From Trebonia sp963767685 (lineage in GTDB: Bacteria > Actinomycetota > Actinomycetes > Streptosporangiales > Streptosporangiaceae), in contig CAVYEZ010000005.1 in NCBI GenBank assembly GCA_963767685.1, positions 1,550,001-1,614,000 on the forward strand: 64,000 bases of DNA. Direction: 5' to 3'. The notes under the pieces are model-generated. The model did no database searches. It was not told the origin of the DNA and saw only the letters and a list, made by a program, of their open reading frames with translations. Of this stretch, positions 60,695-64,000 are shown piece after piece. The position numbers were made by a program, and so were the translations under genes. Positions within the stretch are counted from its first letter, which is position 1; the number at the start of each line of letters is the position of its first letter.

Positions 60695-61579
60695 ATGGCC
60701 GGACGCTCGGTCTTCGACCCGCAGGTGCCGGCCGGCGCCTACGACGCGTTCGTGGTGGACGCCGCGCCCCGGTCGGCGGCGCAGCCCGGGTGGGAGCCGG
60801 CCGACGGGCCGGTGCCCGCGCTGTACATCGGGCACGGCGCGCCGCCGCTGCTCGACGACGCGGAGTGGATGGCGCAGCTGGCCGCCTGGACGCTGGCGAT
60901 GCCCAAGCCGCGGGCGGTGCTGATCGTCTCCGCGCACTGGGAGGCGGCGCCGCTGATGCTGTCGGCGCCCTCGTTCGGCACGCCGCTGGTGTATGACTTC
61001 GGCGGGTTCCAGCAGCGGTACTACACGCTCACCTACCCGACGCCGGACGCGTCGGCGTTCGCGCGCGAGGTGGCGTCGCTGATGCCCTCGGCCGCGCCGG
61101 CGCACCAGCATCCCTCGCGCGGTCTCGACCACGGGGCGTGGGTGCCGCTCAAGGTCATGTACCCGCTGGCCGACGTGCCGGTGCTGCAGCTGTCGATCCC
61201 GTCCGCCGACCCGCTGGCGCTGCTGGCGCTCGGCGCGCGGCTGCGGCCGCTGCGCGAGACCGGGGTGCTGGTCATCGGGTCCGGGTTCCTCACCCACGGG
61301 CTGCCGTTCCTGACCCCGGCGATGATCACCGACGGCCTCGTGCCCGGGTGGTCGTCAGAGTTCGACGCGTGGGCGGGCGAGGCGCTGGCGCGGGGAGACG
61401 TGGAGGCGCTCGCCTCCTACAAGAAGGCGCCGGGAATGCCGTACGCGCACCCGACGGCGGACCACTTCCTGCCGCTGTTCGTGACGCTCGGGGCCGCGTC
61501 GGACCCGGCCGCGCCGGCGTCGACCGTGATCGACGGGTACTGGATGGGGCTGGCGAAGCGGTCCTTCCAGGTGCGCTGA
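60695..61579 (+). CDS. Class III extradiol dioxygenase (4,5-DOPA dioxygenase type)
   Basis: The 294-residue protein has the LigB/DODA metal-site features: LYIGHGAPPLLDD near residue 50 with the first histidine, IVSAHWEAAPLML near 85, LDHGAWVPLKVMYP near 150, IGSGFLTHGLPF near 205 and a late HPTADHFLPLFVTLGA. DODA-type enzymes open catechols with O2 and ferrous iron. The ATG at 60695 has GGAGG at ideal spacing. It is the gene most directly under MarR control and lies just before an HpaB-type hydroxylase on the other strand. The pair could hydroxylate and then cleave a phenol. Confidence 0.83.
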   Translation: MAGRSVFDPQVPAGAYDAFVVDAAPRSAAQPGWEPADGPVPALYIGHGAPPLLDDAEWMAQLAAWTLAMPKPRAVLIVSAHWEAAPLMLSAPSFGTPLVYDFGGFQQRYYTLTYPTPDASAFAREVASLMPSAAPAHQHPSRGLDHGAWVPLKVMYPLADVPVLQLSIPSADPLALLALGARLRPLRETGVLVIGSGFLTHGLPFLTPAMITDGLVPGWSSEFDAWAGEALARGDVEALASYKKAPGMPYAHPTADHFLPLFVTLGAASDPAAPASTVIDGYWMGLAKRSFQVR

Positions 61580-61631
61580 GCACCCGCCGAGCCGCCCCGC
61601 GCTTGCGGCCGCTCGGCGGCTGGCGACGCTC

Positions 61632-61651
61632 CGCGCTTCTTGCTGTTATCA
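61632..61651 (+). repeat. 20-bp repeat CGCGCTTCTTGCTGTTATCA, copy 2
   Basis: Exact match to 28573-28592. Here it lies in the 127-base gap between the dioxygenase stop and the convergent hydroxylase stop. No function is evident. Confidence 0.5.
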
Positions 61652-61706
61652 TGCTCAAGGCATTGCGAGCGGGATGGTGGATGATGCGCTGACGCGCTGG
61701 TCGGGG

Positions 61707-63165
61707 TCAGTCGGGTGAGTTGAGGAAGTCGCGGACGCGGGCGACGTACGGGGACTTGTCGTAGCTCGCCACGTAGGCGCTCGCGGTGCGGACCGGGTCG
61801 CCGAAGAAGTAGTACTCGTACAGGGCCTGGCGGCTGGCGAAGGCGGACGCGCAGGTGTCCCAGACCAGGCGGAAGAGCCTGACCCGGTCCGCGCCGCTCA
61901 GCGTCGCCGCCTGCAGGTAGGTGTCGATGTCGGCCGCGGCGCTGCCGGCGACGTCGGCCTCGGTCGGGGTGGCCATCAGGCCGGAGGCGCCGAGCTTGCG
62001 GAGGATCTCAGGGAAGCGCTGGTACAGCTTCGGGTAGAGGTTGCGGGCGGTGTTGAGCGGCGGCCAGGCGGGGGTGCAGACGCCGTAGGCGTTGACCGCC
62101 GCGTCGGCCTCGGCGGCCCGGCCGAGCGCGCGCAGCGTCTCCAGGGTCGTGATGATCTCCGCGAGGTCGGCCTGGACGTGCTGGAACTGGCCGATGCCGA
62201 TCGACTCGACCAGCAGCGTCGTCAGCCCGAGCATGTACTCGGTCTTGGCCGTGGTGCGGGTGACGACCTGGTGGGTCATGTGCTGCAGGGCGTCCGTGGC
62301 GGTATAGAAGCCGTTGCAGATCTCCGGGTCGCCGAGCGTGAAGCAGCGCTCGTAGGGGACGTGCACGTCGTCGAAGATCACCACCGCGTCCGACTCGTCG
62401 AACCGCGAGCCGAGCGGGTGGTCGAAGTGCGAGCGGCCGTAATCGAAGGGCTCGCGGGCGATGAAGCGTCAGGCCCGGGGCGTCGACCGGGACCGCGAAC
62501 GCGAACGAGTACGGCTTGTCCTCCGGGGTGCCGCGCAGCACGGTCGAGGGGAACACCAGCAACTCGTCGGCGAACGGGCCGATCGTGGCGAGCATCCGGG
62601 CGCCGCGGACCACGATGCCGTTGTCGTCCTCGCGGACCACGTGCGCCATGAGGGCGCCGCCGCGCCTGCTGGCTGGCCGCCACGGCGCGGTTCGCCTGGG
62701 GCGGGATGAGGGTGTGGGTGCAGAGGAGGTCTTCCTCGCGGACCTTCTCGTAGTACGCGACGATGTTGCGCGAGAAGGCGGTGTCGGCCTGGCCGAACCA
62801 GTCGGCGGCCGACGCCAGGGCCATCAGCGCGCTGTTCAGGTAGTCGCCCGTGCGGCCGAGCATGCCCTGGGACCGCTCCGCCCAGACGCTGGAACGCCTG
62901 CCGCCGCTTGACCAGGTCCTCGGCCGTTCGCGGGATCAGGAACGAGGTCGCCACCGGGTCGCCGGTGGCCGGCGACGGATAAGTCAGGATATTCCGGTGC
63001 TCGGGAGTCGTGCTGCAGGTCGAACAGCCCCGCGTAGGTCCGCACCACGTTCGCGAACGCCGGGTGCGACGCCACCCCGCCGATCAGGGTCTCGCCCTGG
63101 ATCTCCACGTGCGTCCTGGTGCTGGCCAGCCGGGCCAGGAACTCCGCGCCGGTGCGTGCGGGCAT
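61707..63165 (-). pseudogene. HpaB-family flavin-dependent phenol hydroxylase, four frameshifts
   Basis: The pieces join into about 485 residues of the 4-hydroxyphenylacetate 3-monooxygenase large-subunit family. They include RTGAEFLARLASTRTHVEIQ, PATGDPVATSFLIPRTAEDL, RTGDYLNSALMALASAADWF, YYEKVREEDLLCTHTLIPPQ, DDNGIVVRGARMLATIGPFA, DDVHVPYERCFTLGD, and a long helical C terminus. Shifts lie near 62998-63004, 62892-62896, 62663-62668 and 62466-62470, mostly at G/C runs. It would use FADH2 and O2 to ortho-hydroxylate a phenol. The ATG at 63165 follows GAGGAGGG. Sequence errors are as likely as gene decay. Confidence 0.75.
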
Positions 63166-63285
63166 GCGCACCCTCCTCTTCTGAGTCCCCTGGAACGTAA
63201 CTCCCCTCGCGCCTCACCGACAACCCGGGGCGGATCTTGCCATCGGCCCTCGGTTTGATGGTTGCCTGGTCACCGTGAAGCACGA

Positions 63286-63867
63286 GTGAGGAACCGGTCA
63301 GCGGCCGAGTGGGTCTCCTACCTGCTTGAGCCGAAGAACTGGATCATCGCCACCACCCTCGCCGTCGGCTGGCACTCCGACGGCGGCGGCGGGGCTGGCG
63401 TGGGGAGCCGGTCGCGGCGCTGTTCGCCGGGGTGCTGCCCATGGTGTTCATCAGCCGGGGGGTGCGGAGCGGACGGTGGGCCGACCGGTACGTCGGGGCG
63501 AAGCGCCCCCGGCTCGATCGTGCTCTCGTTCATCATCGCGTCGGTCGCCATCGGCCTCGCCCTGCTGGTGGGCCTCGGCGCGCCGGGCGAGCTGACCGGC
63601 TACATCGGCTGCATGCTCGGCAGCGTCGCCCTGCTCGCCGCGATCACGACCGTGTGGAAGATCTCCATCCACTGCGCGGTCGCCTCCGGGTCCGTGACGA
63701 TCCTGACGCTGCTCTTCGGTCCCTGGCTGGCCCCCGCGTACCTGCTCGTCGCGCTGACCGCCTGGTCCCGGGTCGTGCTCAAGGACCACACGGCCGCCCA
63801 GGTGATCGCGGGCTCGGTGCTCGGCGCGGCCGCCGCCGTCGTCACCTACGCGATCATCCCGCACTAA
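63286..63867 (+). pseudogene. PAP2-like membrane phosphatase, two compensating frameshifts
   Basis: The N-terminal segment (AEWVSYLLEPKNWIIATTLA) and the C-terminal half are in one frame. Bases about 63385-63510 read sensibly only in another frame (GAVRRG.. to MVFISRGVRSGRWADRY on shifting). The C-terminal half has PAP2 motifs, KISIHCAVASGSV and WSRVVLKDHTAAQVIAGSVL, with the usual Ser-Gly-His reading Ser-Gly-Ser. Five or six TM segments are predicted. It may dephosphorylate isoprenoid or lipid phosphates. The GTG at 63286 is the likely start. Confidence 0.6.
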
Positions 63868-63890
63868 GTGCCGCGGGTCATCCCGGGAAA

Positions 63891-64000
63891 TTACAGCGCC
63901 CAGATGCGCGCGGTCTCGTCGGTGCTCGCCGTGGCCAGCTGGCGGGTGGCGGGGCTGAACGCGACGCGAGCTCACCGCGCCCGCGTGGCCCTCCAGGGTG
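63891..64000 (-). CDS. C-terminal end of a WD40-repeat protein (partial)
   Basis: The minus strand encodes a last WD40 repeat, TLEGHAGAVS followed, after a one-base shift near 63968, by VAFSPATRQLATASTDETAR and IWAL before a TAA at 63891-63893. GH, DETARIW and the spacing are typical of a WD repeat. The rest of the gene is outside the window. Confidence 0.7.

Overview
The window is from a GC-rich actinobacterium (Actinomycetota). Evidence seen: very high GC at third codon positions, an Lsr2 nucleoid protein, an F420/LLM-type oxidoreductase, a SigE-family ECF sigma factor, an XRE-NB-TPR regulator, actinobacterial-style leaderless starts (TANNNT hexamer about six bases before ATG/GTG), L,D-transpeptidase and NlpC/P60 wall enzymes, and a thiamine operon behind a TPP riboswitch. 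I cannot name the genus.

Layout. 0-5.6 kb: two FAD aromatic-ring monooxygenases, a phosphoribosyltransferase, an isochorismatase-like hydrolase, a lipoprotein and a TMEM175-type channel. 5.6-9 kb: a large membrane GGDEF/EAL protein. 9.6-16 kb: a LigM-like tetrahydrofolate-dependent O-demethylase, DUF72 and trehalose-6-phosphate synthase, then a kinase/phospholyase pair of the hydroxylysine/phosphoethanolamine type. 16-27.7 kb: an AT-richer gap, exonuclease III, membrane proteins, the XRE-ATPase-TPR regulator, a lipase, an ABC-2 exporter with a LolA/RseB-like protein, and a DUF151 nuclease. 27.7-37.1 kb: an aromatic-acid block with enoyl-CoA hydratase, 3-hydroxyacyl-CoA dehydrogenase, amidohydrolase, benzoate-CoA ligase, BoxB, BoxC and a PaaX-type regulator, i.e. 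aerobic benzoyl-CoA (Box) catabolism feeding beta-oxidation. 37.6-46.8 kb: wall enzymes, a phospholipase-D-like lipoprotein, a GH15 glucoamylase, sigma factor plus membrane partner, LLM oxidoreductase, Uma2. 46.9-54.3 kb: tenA, lsr2, then thiO-thiS-thiG-thiD and divergent thiE. 54.4-60.1 kb: an ABC exporter with a two-component system. 60.1-63.2 kb: MarR, a DODA-type extradiol dioxygenase and an HpaB-type monooxygenase. The end holds a PAP2-like protein and the end of a WD40 protein.

The most unusual structure is a dispersed hairpin element in at least four intergenic loci (about 100-280, 9130-9435, 30219-30458, 37190-37490), plus a stray end at 5587-5612. The arms differ in sequence between copies but stay complementary within each copy, while the purine-rich loop and flanks are conserved. 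At three loci one hairpin sits inside another and both stems are intact. I do not recognise this as a described family.

A caveat for readers: many otherwise intact genes carry single-base frameshifts (about 19.7, 31.8, 56-57.5, 59.15, 62.4-63.0, 63.4-63.5 and 63.97 kb). Their clustering toward the right end suggests sequence errors as much as true gene decay.
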